Source: Deferribacteres bacterium
GTDB taxonomy: Bacteria > Zhuqueibacterota > Zhuqueibacteria > Zhuqueibacterales > Geothermadaptataceae
Length of the DNA stretch: 64,000 nucleotides
Assembly (NCBI GenBank): GCA_020633655.1
Contig: JACKDF010000009.1
Location: forward strand, 1-64,000
Reading direction: 5' to 3'
A program made the translations under genes and the position numbers. Shown piece after piece: positions 15,078 through 24,184 of the stretch. The number at the start of each line of letters is the position of its first letter. Position 1 is the first letter of the stretch. The notes under the pieces are model-generated. The model had not been told where the DNA came from and did not search any database. It saw only the letters and a list, made by a program, of their open reading frames with translations.

Positions 15078-15443
15078 ATGGCTGCCAATACTATTCGCCT
15101 GCGAAATATGCTTTTTCATGGCTATCATGGCGTCTATGAGGAAGAGCAGGAAATCGGGCAGCGCTTTGAAGTTGATGTTGAAATATTCCTCGCCGAATTT
15201 CCCCAAGGGAAATCGGACTTGCTGCGTGATACGATCGACATGTACGAAGTGCACAACGCGGTAAAAGATATCGTTGTGAATACCCGTTTTAAACTAGTGG
15301 AAGCTCTGGCTGAATATATCGCGGAAGTATTATTGGAGCGATTTGCAATCCCGGAAATTTTAATTCGCATTCGTAAGCCCCACTCACCCATCAAAGGTAT
15401 TTCCGAGGGGATCGAAGTGGAAATCGTACGGAAGGCACACTAA
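15078..15443 (+). CDS. folB: Dihydroneopterin aldolase
   Basis: A 121-residue enzyme of folate synthesis that cleaves 7,8-dihydroneopterin to 6-hydroxymethyl-dihydropterin and glycolaldehyde. The family pattern is complete: IRLRNMLFHGYHGVYEEEQ with the active-site Glu region at about residues 5-23, QRFEVDVEIF, FKLVEALAEYIAEVLLERF with the conserved VE-LAE helix, and IRIRKPHSPIKG near 95-107 with the catalytic lysine. The ATG at 15078 is chosen over one 15 bases upstream because GAGGA sits 8 bases before it and it matches the usual length of about 120. folK follows 1 base after the stop. Confidence 0.95.
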   Translation: MAANTIRLRNMLFHGYHGVYEEEQEIGQRFEVDVEIFLAEFPQGKSDLLRDTIDMYEVHNAVKDIVVNTRFKLVEALAEYIAEVLLERFAIPEILIRIRKPHSPIKGISEGIEVEIVRKAH

Positions 15444-15444
15444 G

Positions 15445-15939
15445 TTGGTCGAAGTCCTCTGTTCCCTTGGTTCAAATTTGGGAAATCGTGAACTTAATTT
15501 AACCAATGCACTTTCGTCTTTAAAACAGTTTGAAATTTCCGGTGTTCGTCAGGCAAAAATATACGAAACCGAGCCGGTTGGCTTAAAAGAACAGCCTTTA
15601 TTTTTAAATACCGCCGTTTTATTTGAAACAGCACTTGCGCCTCTTGATTTGCTTGATACTATTCTCGAGCTCGAGAAGCAACTTGGCCGTGTTCGTCGGG
15701 AAAAGTGGGGCCCGAGAATAATTGATATCGACATCATACTTTTTGGCCAGGAAAGATTGGAAAACGAGCGACTTATCATTCCTCATCCACGATTTCAAGA
15801 GAGAAAGTTCGTTCTCGCTCCAATGGCTGATCTGATTCCACAAGTCATTCCCCCGGGCAGCTCATTCACTGTTGCACAATTGTTGGAAATATGTGAAGAT
15901 CAATCCGGTATTTCAGTTTTCACAACGGGTGTTTCATGA
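15445..15939 (+). CDS. folK: 2-amino-4-hydroxy-6-hydroxymethyldihydropteridine pyrophosphokinase
   Basis: A 164-residue kinase that transfers pyrophosphate from ATP to 6-hydroxymethyl-dihydropterin, the step after FolB. Motifs are textbook: SLGSNLGNRELNL at about residues 7-19, YETEPVG, PLFLNTAV, then VRREKWGPRIIDIDIILFG at about 93-111 containing the two metal-binding aspartates, and PHPRFQERKFVLAPM. Translation starts at a TTG one base after the folB stop, with GGAAGG about 10 bases upstream, so coupling is likely. Confidence 0.95.
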   Translation: MVEVLCSLGSNLGNRELNLTNALSSLKQFEISGVRQAKIYETEPVGLKEQPLFLNTAVLFETALAPLDLLDTILELEKQLGRVRREKWGPRIIDIDIILFGQERLENERLIIPHPRFQERKFVLAPMADLIPQVIPPGSSFTVAQLLEICEDQSGISVFTTGVS

Positions 15940-15971
15940 AAAAATTAATCGAACATTAATAAGGGTAACTA

Positions 15972-16604
15972 TTGAAACTGCAATACATTGCCATTGAAGG
16001 TGTCATCGGAGCGGGCAAAACAAGTCTGGCGAGAATGTTGTGCGAAATGTACGATGCGCGCCTTTTGCTGGAAGAGCATGAGGCAAACCCCTTTCTAGCT
16101 GACTTTTATCGTGATCCGAAGCATTTTGCATTTCAAACACAGCTCTTTTTCTTACTAAGCCGGTACCGTCAACAACAGGAAATTCCCCAGAGTGATCTTT
16201 TTCACAGCACGCTTGTGGCGGATTATTTATTCGCCAAAGATCGCATTTTTGCTTCGATTACGCTGGATGAGCGGGAAATGGTGCTTTATGATAAAATAGC
16301 TGGCTTACTCGAAAGAGATATACAAGTGCCGGATCTGGTTGTGTATCTGCAGTCAAGTACGAAACGCCTTTTGTCAAATATTAAAAAGCGTGGGCGGGAT
16401 TATGAGCTTAACATGTCAGAAGAATATATTCGTGATTTGAACGAAGCTTATAATCAATTCTTTTTTAATTACAAAGCATCGCCTCTGCTCGTCGTCAATT
16501 CATCGGATATTGATTTCGTAAATAATGAGAATGATTTCAAAGATCTGGTAGACCAACTCACTCGCCCGATCACTGGCGTTCAATATTATTCTCCGCAAGG
16601 ATAA
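15972..16604 (+). CDS. Deoxynucleoside kinase
   Basis: A 210-residue deoxyribonucleoside kinase of the dNK/dGK/dCK family (nucleotide salvage). The P-loop GVIGAGKTS is at about residues 10-18; the substrate region FQTQLFFLLSRYRQ is near 55-68; the DRS-like lid region is KRGRDYE at about 138-144. Translation starts at TTG with AAGGG upstream. Its place directly after folK is a recurring arrangement in Bacteroidetes-related genomes. The preferred deoxynucleoside cannot be told from sequence alone. Confidence 0.9.
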   Translation: MKLQYIAIEGVIGAGKTSLARMLCEMYDARLLLEEHEANPFLADFYRDPKHFAFQTQLFFLLSRYRQQQEIPQSDLFHSTLVADYLFAKDRIFASITLDEREMVLYDKIAGLLERDIQVPDLVVYLQSSTKRLLSNIKKRGRDYELNMSEEYIRDLNEAYNQFFFNYKASPLLVVNSSDIDFVNNENDFKDLVDQLTRPITGVQYYSPQG

Positions 16605-16613
16605 TCTGAAAAA

Positions 16614-16805
16614 ATGTTATTACGACTAATTTTCTGGGCTTTAATCTTTTATCTGATATATAAAACGATAAACAAGTACTTCGGCCCTCCAGAAACCAGG
16701 GATTCGGTTCGCGACAGGAAAAACAAGGAACCGAAGATTGAACTTCGCGATTCAGATATTGAAGACATTTCATTCCGAGAAATAAAAGATAAAAAAAAGG
16801 AATAA
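16614..16805 (+). CDS. Small single-span membrane protein (DUF4834-like)
   Basis: A 63-residue protein with one N-terminal membrane helix (LLRLIFWALIFYLIYKTI) and a charged cytoplasmic tail. Size, helix and tail resemble the DUF4834 family, whose function is unknown. AAGGA lies 12 bases upstream of the ATG, and the gene follows the kinase by 9 bases, so it is probably part of the same operon. Confidence 0.7.
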   Translation: MLLRLIFWALIFYLIYKTINKYFGPPETRDSVRDRKNKEPKIELRDSDIEDISFREIKDKKKE

Positions 16806-16990
16806 AAGGAAACCCGAAAACTTTATCTTTCTCCTGCCCAATACGGACATGCTTCCTCTGATTTCAGAATAGGATTTTTTTTGATTAACGGATTGTTTTA
16901 GCGTGTTCATTGCACAAATCGTGACCATTGTTTCCTGCAATTGAGATTTGATCGAAAACGAATAATCAAAACGAAAATTTTGGAAAAATT

Positions 16991-17374
16991 ATGCGAAAAG
17001 TAGTCAAGACAGAGAATGCTCCGGGCGCAATTGGCCCTTACAGTCAAGGTGTTGTGTTTCAAGGTTCGCTGGTCTATACTGCTGGCCAGGTTCCCCTCGA
17101 TCCTGTTACCGGCGTACTGCGCAATGGGACCATCGAAGAAGCGACAAAACAGGTTTTGGAAAATGTAAAAGCCATACTCACGGAAGCCGGAAGTTCCCTT
17201 GAAAATGTAGTAAAAACCACTGTTTTCATGTCGGATCTCACGGAATTTTCACGGATGAATGCTGTTTACAGTCAGTACTTCGAAAAAGACCCGCCGGCTC
17301 GATCTGCGGTTCAGGTTAGTGCCTTGCCACTTAATGCACGCATAGAAATTGAAGCTGTTGCTCTGATAAAATGA
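16991..17374 (+). CDS. ridA: RidA family enamine/imine deaminase
   Basis: A 127-residue RidA/YjgF/UK114 protein that hydrolyses reactive enamine or imine intermediates released by PLP enzymes. Family residues are present: IGPYSQGVVFQGSLVYTAGQVPLDP at about residues 15-39, TKQVLENVKAILTEAGSSL, VVKTTVFMSDL, and the substrate-binding arginine in ALPLNARIEIEAVA at about 111-124. The 185 bases before it carry no recognisable gene. Its stop overlaps the next start (ATGA). Confidence 0.95.
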   Translation: MRKVVKTENAPGAIGPYSQGVVFQGSLVYTAGQVPLDPVTGVLRNGTIEEATKQVLENVKAILTEAGSSLENVVKTTVFMSDLTEFSRMNAVYSQYFEKDPPARSAVQVSALPLNARIEIEAVALIK

Positions 17375-18189
17375 GATTTGTAGCCAATTTTTTAAATAAG
17401 ATGAAACGGTCTACTCCTGCCTGTTCCGCCTGTTTTAATCCCATGTATAGTGTCTGGGGTTGCATCGTAAAAAGAGTTATTCTCTCGTTGTTAACCGGTT
17501 TTTTAATTATTGTCTCACCCAGTGAAATGCTTACTGCCAGGGATGGGGTGGAATTTATCCCTGTTACCCCTCGTCAATCACAGACTATCAGAAATTCCGG
17601 CTTCTCTTTGATTGCTACAAATTTTCGATTCTTCAACAGACCGCAACCCACACTCTTAAGCGAGATTGAATTGCAGCCAGGCCTACCCTGCAATTTCTCA
17701 TGGCGTACTTCAACAGAGAAAAATTCGATGTATGAGACTTGCATTTCTTACAATTTGCAAAATTCAGTTTTTCTTTCGATGAGTACCAGTGATACTGCTG
17801 GTGTGAAAACAGGAAAACAGAAGGCGAAAAGTCCGCGTGCTGCTTTGTGGCGAGCGATACTTTTTCCTGGCTGGGGGCAATTCTATAATGAAAAATACCT
17901 GAAAGGCACGTTAATTTTAGGACTTGAGAGTTTTTTCATTGGCCGTGCTATTGCTTATAATCAACAAAAGCAAAACAGTACGGGGACTGATGAAAAAGAC
18001 GCATACACACGCAAGAGAAATGATGAAGTTTGGCGATTATTGATCACCCGCTTGCTCAGTATTCTCGATGCCTACGTCGATGCCCATTTTTACGATTTTG
18101 ATGAGTCGACCAAATTAAATGCCAGCTATGTTCCTGCAGACCACCGATTCGGTGAGCGGCTTGAACTTTCGTTGGCGGTAAATTGGTAA
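17371..18189 (+). CDS. DUF5683-containing membrane-associated protein
   Basis: A 272-residue protein whose C-terminal half carries the DUF5683 signature SPRAALWRAILFPGWGQFYN, with KYLKGTLILGLESFFIG, common in FCB-group bacteria and of unknown function. A hydrophobic stretch at about residues 31-48 (VKRVILSLLTGFLIIVSP) preceded by basic residues suggests an inner-membrane anchor or late signal peptide; a start further downstream, such as Met11, is possible. The start overlaps the ridA stop by four bases, so the pair is coupled. Confidence 0.75.
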   Translation: MRFVANFLNKMKRSTPACSACFNPMYSVWGCIVKRVILSLLTGFLIIVSPSEMLTARDGVEFIPVTPRQSQTIRNSGFSLIATNFRFFNRPQPTLLSEIELQPGLPCNFSWRTSTEKNSMYETCISYNLQNSVFLSMSTSDTAGVKTGKQKAKSPRAALWRAILFPGWGQFYNEKYLKGTLILGLESFFIGRAIAYNQQKQNSTGTDEKDAYTRKRNDEVWRLLITRLLSILDAYVDAHFYDFDESTKLNASYVPADHRFGERLELSLAVNW

Positions 18190-18214
18190 CAAACGAAAAT
18201 TAAAAGAATTATAA

Positions 18215-18613
18215 ATGATTTTGCCGAAGCGATGTACAAGACGAATAATTATTATACTCCTGCTTGTCAGTGCGTTCCCTGTTGTTGCGACTGCTGCAGA
18301 GAAGCAAACAGAACGAAACCAAAAGCCTGTTCCACAAAAGGAATTGCCGAAATTTTTACACATGGGACAGGATAAATATCAGCATTTAATGCTCAGCTCC
18401 TTTCTTGTCGCAGGTCAAATTTTTATCTATCGTGAGCAAATGGGACTGGAACAGAAAAAATCGCTACAAATTGCTGTTTCGAGCACAACTGCCCTGGGCA
18501 TTTGTAAAGAAGTTTACGATTACACTTCGAAAAAAGGCCACCCGAGTCTGCGGGACATTCTTGCCGATATTGCAGGTATAGGAATTGGCATTTTATTGTT
18601 TTCATTAAAATAA
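18215..18613 (+). CDS. YfiM/DUF2279-like exported protein
   Basis: A 132-residue protein with an N-terminal signal or anchor (RRIIIILLLVSAFPVVATAA). The rest matches the pattern of the YfiM/DUF2279 family: MGQDKYQHLMLSSFLVAGQI, GICKEVYDYT and HPSLRDILADIAGIGIGI, with the conserved DK-QH, GxxKE-YD and D--AD-xG elements. The family is uncharacterised. It follows the DUF5683 gene by 25 bases and ends 13 bases before purF. Confidence 0.75.
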   Translation: MILPKRCTRRIIIILLLVSAFPVVATAAEKQTERNQKPVPQKELPKFLHMGQDKYQHLMLSSFLVAGQIFIYREQMGLEQKKSLQIAVSSTTALGICKEVYDYTSKKGHPSLRDILADIAGIGIGILLFSLK

Positions 18614-18626
18614 TGGCATTAAGAAC

Positions 18627-20048
18627 ATGAATAAAAACAAGCAAAACTGGGATGAATTGGATAAACCCAAAAGCAATTGCGGTGTTGTGGGGATTTATGG
18701 AAGCGAAGAAGCTGCAAAGCTGGTTTATCTCAGCTTATATTCTCTGCAACATCGTGGTCAGGAAAGCGCAGGTATTTCATCCTACGATGGCGAAAAATTT
18801 CACCGGCACGCCGGAATGGGCCTGGTTGCCGATGTTTTCAACGACGATAAGGTATTTGACAAATTGCCCGGCAGCATGGCCATTGGCCACAACCGTTATT
18901 CGACGACCGGAACGACTCGCATCATCAATGCACAGCCGCTTCTGGCCAAGTCCAAGATGGGAATGATAAGTATTTCGCATAATGGTAACCTGGTCAATGC
19001 CCGGCGAATACGACACAAACTGGAAAACGAAGGCGCTATCTTTCAAACCACCAGTGATACAGAAGTTATCATGCACTTGCTTGCCCGTTCACGGGCGGAT
19101 AATATGATTGACGGTTTACGTGAAGTTTTTACCATTCTCAAAGGTGCTTATTCGTTGACAATTATGACCGCCGACGCGATTTACGGTGTTCGTGATCCCA
19201 AAGGATTCCGCCCACTCTGCATTGGCAAAAAGGATGGAATACTCATATTTGCTTCAGAAACATGTGCGATCGATTTGTTAGGTGGTGAGTACGTTCGTGA
19301 AGTCGAAGCAGGCGAAATAGTCGTTTTTGATAAAACCGGAATGAGTTCGCACATTCTGGGTGCGCCTCAGGAACGGACCGCGTGCATTTTTGAACACGTT
19401 TACTTTTCCCGTCCCGATAGCAAAGTCTTCGATGAAAATGTCGACCGGGCACGGCGAAAACTCGGCAAGAATCTCGCCCTGGAAAAGCCGTGCGATGCTG
19501 ATATTGTGATTTCAGTACCCGACAGCTCAAATACTGCTGCCGTGGGATATTCACGTCGCAGTGGTATTAAGTTCGAACTGGGCCTTATTCGCAATCATTA
19601 TATTGGTAGAACCTTTATACAACCTGGCCAGAAATTGCGAGATTTTAACGTGCGGGTAAAGTTTAACGTGGTGAAAGGCGTTATAAATGGCCGTCGGGTC
19701 ATCGTTGTCGAAGACTCCATTGTGCGTGGCACAACGCTGCGACAATTAACCCGCATGTTGAAGAATGCCGGCGCCCGGGAAGTACACATCCGGGTTACCT
19801 CGCCACCAATTACCTCGCCCTGCTATTACGGCATGGATTTCCCGACCCGGGAAGAACTCATCGCAAATGGCATGTCCATTGAAAAAATATGCGAATACCT
19901 CGAAGCGGATAGTCTCGAATATTTATCAACCGAAGGATTGCTCAATTCAGTTCCCCACGATAAAGGTGGCTACTGCACCGCCTGTTTCACCGGAAAATAT
20001 CCCATTCCGCCGGAAAAAATTAAAAATAAAAATGATTTAGAAGATTAA
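18627..20048 (+). CDS. purF: Amidophosphoribosyltransferase
   Basis: First committed enzyme of purine synthesis: transfers the glutamine amide nitrogen to PRPP. Of 473 residues, the first 17 are a propeptide expected to be cleaved to free the nucleophile C18 (SNCGVVGIYG). The glutaminase domain includes LQHRGQESAGI and GHNRYSTTG. The PRTase loop is VIVVEDSIVRGTTLRQL at about 352-368. Cysteines in ACIFEHVYFSRPDS, SPCYYGMDFPT and GGYCTACFTGKYP match the positions that bind a [4Fe-4S] cluster in Bacillus-type PurF, so this is the iron-sulfur, propeptide-bearing form. Confidence 0.96.
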   Translation: MNKNKQNWDELDKPKSNCGVVGIYGSEEAAKLVYLSLYSLQHRGQESAGISSYDGEKFHRHAGMGLVADVFNDDKVFDKLPGSMAIGHNRYSTTGTTRIINAQPLLAKSKMGMISISHNGNLVNARRIRHKLENEGAIFQTTSDTEVIMHLLARSRADNMIDGLREVFTILKGAYSLTIMTADAIYGVRDPKGFRPLCIGKKDGILIFASETCAIDLLGGEYVREVEAGEIVVFDKTGMSSHILGAPQERTACIFEHVYFSRPDSKVFDENVDRARRKLGKNLALEKPCDADIVISVPDSSNTAAVGYSRRSGIKFELGLIRNHYIGRTFIQPGQKLRDFNVRVKFNVVKGVINGRRVIVVEDSIVRGTTLRQLTRMLKNAGAREVHIRVTSPPITSPCYYGMDFPTREELIANGMSIEKICEYLEADSLEYLSTEGLLNSVPHDKGGYCTACFTGKYPIPPEKIKNKNDLED

Positions 20049-20164
20049 CGCCGCCGTCGACGATAGTTAGGATGACTTCGTAGATGTATATCTATTCTCC
20101 AGTCTTTCTCAAATGAGGATTTCTCCCCCGAAACTCACATCATTAATTAGCAAAGGAATTGCAT

Positions 20165-21169
20165 ATGAGGAACGAACGCGTTGAGAAAATGCTTCCGGAT
20201 GCAACTTTAATTTTTTCGAAAAACAGCGAATTTATGGCGCGTGCAAGCCGAGTATTCGACTATCTTTTTGTGCTGCGTCCTACGCTCTTTTTCCCGGTTT
20301 GGACAGTGTACGCCGCCGGTTTTTTTTCTGCAAAACGCTTTCTCCCCGATGCACACCAGGTGGATAATAGTGGATGGGGTTTGGCCATCGGAATAGCTTT
20401 ATCCCTGCTTATGGGCAGCGCATTTATTTTAAACCAACTCATTGACGTCCCGACGGATAAATTAAATAACAAGCTTTTTATCATCGCAGATGGGCACATT
20501 TCGCAAACGACTGCAATCCTGGAAACGATAATTTTAGCAGTCATCCCTTTGGGGCTTGTCGCGATATATAGTCCTGCCATGATGTTCATGTTTGTGGCCA
20601 TTTATCTCGTGACGGGTATTTTTTATAGCCTACCCATATTTAAATGGAAAGATCGCCCGGTTCTCGGTATAATAGCAAACGCTGCCGGAGCGTTCCTCAT
20701 CTTTTCTGCTGGCTGGTGGATAAAGAATATATCGCTTCTACAGCCATTTGTGCATGCCATTCCATATGCGTCTGCTGTTGCTGCTGTCTATATTTTCACA
20801 ACTATAATTGATATGAAAGGGGACGTAAAATTCGGAAAAGTGACCATCGCAGTGCGATTTGGTTTGCTTGTAACAGTTTGGGTGGGCATCCTTTTTGAAA
20901 TTATAGCACTACTTTCTGCCTGGATGCTTAAAGATCCGCTGATTTTCTATCCCGCATTGTTTTCCTTCCCGTTTTTTGTACTGGCGGTGAAACGACAAAA
21001 AATTGCAGATATCATTCGTGCGATAAAATTTCCAATTTTATTTCTCGCATTGGCAATTTGTGTTGTGTTGCCGAATTATTTTGCTTTATTGACAATAACT
21101 TATTATTTATCAAAGTGGTATTACTATTATCGATTTGGTTTGCACTACCCAAATCTGGAAGCAAAATAG
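20165..21169 (+). CDS. UbiA-family prenyltransferase
   Basis: A 334-residue membrane prenyltransferase with about nine helices. The two aspartate-rich motifs are present: NQLIDVPTDKLNNK at about 96-109 and TTIIDMKGDVKFGKVTIAVRFG at about 214-235. Members attach a polyprenyl chain to quinone precursors, haem, chlorophyll or glycerol-phosphate lipids; the acceptor is not clear here. The start at 20165 is preceded by AAGGA. It is followed 21 bases later by a CDP-alcohol phosphatidyltransferase, which raises the possibility of a lipid rather than quinone role. Confidence 0.85.
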   Translation: MRNERVEKMLPDATLIFSKNSEFMARASRVFDYLFVLRPTLFFPVWTVYAAGFFSAKRFLPDAHQVDNSGWGLAIGIALSLLMGSAFILNQLIDVPTDKLNNKLFIIADGHISQTTAILETIILAVIPLGLVAIYSPAMMFMFVAIYLVTGIFYSLPIFKWKDRPVLGIIANAAGAFLIFSAGWWIKNISLLQPFVHAIPYASAVAAVYIFTTIIDMKGDVKFGKVTIAVRFGLLVTVWVGILFEIIALLSAWMLKDPLIFYPALFSFPFFVLAVKRQKIADIIRAIKFPILFLALAICVVLPNYFALLTITYYLSKWYYYYRFGLHYPNLEAK

Positions 21170-21189
21170 AATTACAGTTCGAGAAAGCG

Positions 21190-21738
21190 ATGAAGATTCG
21201 GGGTCGAATATTCACAATTTCCAATTTCTTAAGCTTTTCACGCATTATTATCGTCTGGCCGATTGCCTATTATCTGATGCAAAATACGGCAAAGGGCAAT
21301 ATGACGGCGTTCATTCTGATGTTAATTGGCGCTTGCACTGATTTCATGGATGGCTATTTAGCCCGTGCCTTAAACCAACAAAGCGATCTCGGCCGCATAA
21401 TCGATCCCATAGCTGACAAAGTGAGTCTTGGGCTCCTTGGTATAATTTTAACACAAACAAGCGGTTTGCCTGTTTGGTTTTTAATCTTGATAATCGCACG
21501 GGATTTAGCTATACTTTTACTTGGCTTAAAAATGATTGCAAAACAGGATAGCATTCCTGAGAGCAACTGGAGCGGTAAAATCGCAGTGACGGGTATTGCA
21601 GTGGTTGTGATACTCTATACACTTGGTTTGAGTCCGTGGCGGGAAGCCGCATTGTGGATAACGGTATTTTTACTTTTGTACTCGATTGTAAATTATTTCA
21701 GACGTTACCTTGCTTTTCTACAAGCACAAAAAATTTGA
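21190..21738 (+). CDS. pgsA: CDP-alcohol phosphatidyltransferase (PgsA-like)
   Basis: A 182-residue integral membrane enzyme. The family motif, D-x2-DG-x2-AR-x8-G-x3-D-x3-D, is complete at about residues 50-76: DFMDGYLAR, then GRIIDPIADK. Most bacterial proteins of this size make phosphatidylglycerol phosphate from CDP-diacylglycerol and glycerol 3-phosphate; related enzymes use other alcohols. The ATG at 21190 begins MKIRGRIFTISNFLSFSRI, the usual PgsA N-terminus, and is preferred over a longer frame starting inside the upstream gene. Confidence 0.88.
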   Translation: MKIRGRIFTISNFLSFSRIIIVWPIAYYLMQNTAKGNMTAFILMLIGACTDFMDGYLARALNQQSDLGRIIDPIADKVSLGLLGIILTQTSGLPVWFLILIIARDLAILLLGLKMIAKQDSIPESNWSGKIAVTGIAVVVILYTLGLSPWREAALWITVFLLLYSIVNYFRRYLAFLQAQKI

Positions 21739-21770
21739 CCTTACGTCCGTCCGAATTAGCCTTCAATTTT

Positions 21771-21870
21771 GTTATTCCGAAATTTTTTCATCAGGAATCC
21801 ATACTCAGGTGATAATGAAGGGAATGGATTGCGGCGAAAATCCTGCCGGGAAGACGCTTCATGACGGAAT
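21771..21870. repeat. Diverged CATTCCGG repeat (family A, copy 2)
   Basis: GTTATTCCGAAATTTTTTCA and CAGGAATCCAT resemble the family A arm TCATTCCGG...GCCGGAATCCAT. The second half (AATGGATTGCGG to TTCATGACGGAAT) resembles the other arm. It occupies most of the 169-base gap between the pgsA-like gene and ftsY. Confidence 0.55.
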
Positions 21871-21907
21871 AAAATATCGACAGCATCTTTAAGGAATTTC
21901 ATACTAC

Positions 21908-22831
21908 GTGGCAAAATTTTTTACGAAACTAAAGACTGGTTTAACAAAAACACGCTCGAATCTGGTCGATGGCATAGCTAAGGCCATGACCGGAAAGACA
22001 AGAGTGGATGAGTCTATTCTTGAAATTATCGAAGAAAAATTAATTGAAGCAGATCTGGGTGTTGCTGCCACCCTGGAAGTGACGGAAGTCCTGCGCAAAC
22101 GCATAAAAGTGAATGACAGCCAGGATTTTGCAGCGGTCATGGCGATTATTAAAGAAGATTTAATTGCACGTTTTAATGACGGAATAACCGTAGGTGCTCC
22201 AACCGATGCGCTCGATAAAAAGCCCTATATTATTTTAGTAACCGGCGTTAATGGTGTCGGTAAAACGACATCAATTGGTAAAATTGCCAACATGTATACA
22301 AAAGCAGGAAAAAAGGTAATAATAGGCGCTGCTGACACGTTTCGAGCTGCCGCTTCGGAGCAACTGGAAATTTGGGCGCAAAGAGCACACGCTGATATCG
22401 TTCGGACACAGCACGGAGCTGATCCGGCATCTGTCGCTTTTGATACCGTTGCTGCGGCGGAGAAGCGAAATGCAGATGTTGCCATCATTGATACGGCGGG
22501 ACGTTTACACACGCGTGGCAATCTGATGGAAGAATTGCGCAAAATTCATCGTGTCATACAAAAAAGCAATCCCGAAGCTCCTCATGAATCGCTATTGGTT
22601 CTCGATGCAACGACAGGGCAGAATGGCCTGAATCAAGCACAGCAATTTCATCAGGCAATTGGCCTGACGGGTATTGTTTTGACCAAACTCGATGGTACTG
22701 CCAAAGGTGGCATTGTCTTTTCTATCAAAGAGAAGCTCGGATTGCCTGTCAAATATATTGGTGTTGGAGAGCAAATCGACGATTTGCAACCTTTTAATTC
22801 TGTGGAATATGTCGAGGCCCTGCTTGCATGA
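21908..22831 (+). CDS. ftsY: Signal recognition particle receptor FtsY
   Basis: A 307-residue SRP GTPase of the receptor type; docks SRP-ribosome complexes at the membrane for co-translational insertion. A short N domain (residues 1-95) is followed by the G domain: P-loop VTGVNGVGKTTSIGK at about 112-126, DTFRAAASEQL, DTAGRLHT and TKLDGTAKGG at about 263-272. It lacks the long acidic A domain of E. coli FtsY, as is usual outside gammaproteobacteria. The start is GTG, with AAGGA some distance upstream. The stop overlaps the rimO start (ATGA). Confidence 0.96.
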   Translation: MAKFFTKLKTGLTKTRSNLVDGIAKAMTGKTRVDESILEIIEEKLIEADLGVAATLEVTEVLRKRIKVNDSQDFAAVMAIIKEDLIARFNDGITVGAPTDALDKKPYIILVTGVNGVGKTTSIGKIANMYTKAGKKVIIGAADTFRAAASEQLEIWAQRAHADIVRTQHGADPASVAFDTVAAAEKRNADVAIIDTAGRLHTRGNLMEELRKIHRVIQKSNPEAPHESLLVLDATTGQNGLNQAQQFHQAIGLTGIVLTKLDGTAKGGIVFSIKEKLGLPVKYIGVGEQIDDLQPFNSVEYVEALLA

Positions 22832-24177
22832 AAGTACGCCTGATCACATTGGGATGTCCCAAAAATCTGGTCGATTCAGAATTTTTAGCAGGTGGACTGG
22901 CTAAAAATGGTGTTCAGTTCATCGAAGAGGCAGAGGATGCAGATGCAATTATTATTAATACATGCGGATTCATCGAATCGGCCAAAGAAGAGTCCATCGA
23001 AACGATTCTGCAGGCAGCCGAATTAAAGAAAACCGGCAGATGCCAGCAACTTCTCGTCACGGGTTGTTTAACCCAGCGTTACGGCGATGAATTGCGAAAA
23101 GAAATTCCGGAAATTGATGGACTTTATGGGAATCGCGACCTCAATAAAATTTTAAAAGAAATGGCGCGCCAATTGCTTTTGCGGACGGGACTCCTGGGTG
23201 AACGGCATATACTAACGCCAAAACATTATGCCTATTTAAAAATCTCGGAAGGTTGTGAACATCCATGTACATTTTGCGCAATTCCACAAATTCGTGGCGC
23301 CTTTACCGGGAAAAAAATAGAAACACTTGTGCAGGAAACGGAACATCTTGCCTCGCACGGTGTGAAAGAGCTGGTGCTTATTGCTCAGGATTCCACGCAA
23401 TATGGTCTTGATGTTTATGGTGAGAAAAAACTGCCGCAATTGTTAACCGCATTAAATCAGGTAGATGGTATCGAATGGATTCGATTGATGTATGCATACC
23501 CCTACCACCTTACCGAAGCTATGATCGATGCGGTCGCTTCCCTTGATAAAGTTTGTAACTACATCGATATGCCGGTGCAGCATTGCAGCGATAGCGTTCT
23601 TAAACGAATGGCAAGAAGGGTAACAGCTCAATTCCAACAAGACTTGATAAATAATATGCGCGAACGGATTCCCGGGCTAACGCTGCGGACGTCGCTCATC
23701 GTTGGCTTCCCTGGTGAAACTGAAGAAGATTTTCACCAGTTGTATGACTATGTTTCGGAAGGATATTTTGACCGGCTTGGAATCTTTACATACTCGCATG
23801 AGGAAGGGACACCAGCAGCCCGATTCGAAGATGATGTCCCGGAAGAAGTAAAACGGGAACGCCAGGATTTGTTGTATCAAGCCCAGGCTGATGTTGCGGA
23901 ACAAAAAAACAGTGCATTCCGAAATAAGGAACTACGAATTTTAATCGATGAATATGACGCGTACGGCAACAACTATTTAGGTCGTACAGAAGCCGATGCA
24001 CCAGAAATCGACAATTCGGTGATCGTACACGATAAATGCGAAATCGGGAACTTTTACAAAGTTCGCATAAAAGAAACGAGTTCCTTTGAAATGATCGGAG
24101 AATTGACAGCAAGAGACAACACGAAAGAGAATGCGTCCCCAATTGGTATTCGCCTGCCAATCGCACAAGAAAGCTGA
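22828..24177 (+). CDS. rimO: Ribosomal protein S12 methylthiotransferase RimO
   Basis: A 449-residue radical-SAM enzyme that adds a methylthio group to the conserved aspartate of ribosomal protein S12. The N-terminal UPF0004 domain has cysteines in LGCPKNLVDSE, INTCGFIESAKEES and TGCLTQRYG for the auxiliary cluster. The radical-SAM motif is CEHPCTFCAIPQIRG at about 147-161. A C-terminal TRAM domain follows residue 380. LGCPKNLVDSE and GFIESAKEES are the RimO, not MiaB, signatures. Start overlaps ftsY by four bases. Confidence 0.96.
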   Translation: MKVRLITLGCPKNLVDSEFLAGGLAKNGVQFIEEAEDADAIIINTCGFIESAKEESIETILQAAELKKTGRCQQLLVTGCLTQRYGDELRKEIPEIDGLYGNRDLNKILKEMARQLLLRTGLLGERHILTPKHYAYLKISEGCEHPCTFCAIPQIRGAFTGKKIETLVQETEHLASHGVKELVLIAQDSTQYGLDVYGEKKLPQLLTALNQVDGIEWIRLMYAYPYHLTEAMIDAVASLDKVCNYIDMPVQHCSDSVLKRMARRVTAQFQQDLINNMRERIPGLTLRTSLIVGFPGETEEDFHQLYDYVSEGYFDRLGIFTYSHEEGTPAARFEDDVPEEVKRERQDLLYQAQADVAEQKNSAFRNKELRILIDEYDAYGNNYLGRTEADAPEIDNSVIVHDKCEIGNFYKVRIKETSSFEMIGELTARDNTKENASPIGIRLPIAQES

Positions 24178-24184
24178 GGAAAAA

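Noticed and set aside
21058..21189. Longer start for the pgsA-like gene inside the UbiA-family gene
   Set aside because: The extra 44 residues are a frame-shifted reading of the upstream gene; PgsA proteins start at the MKIRGRIFTISN position.
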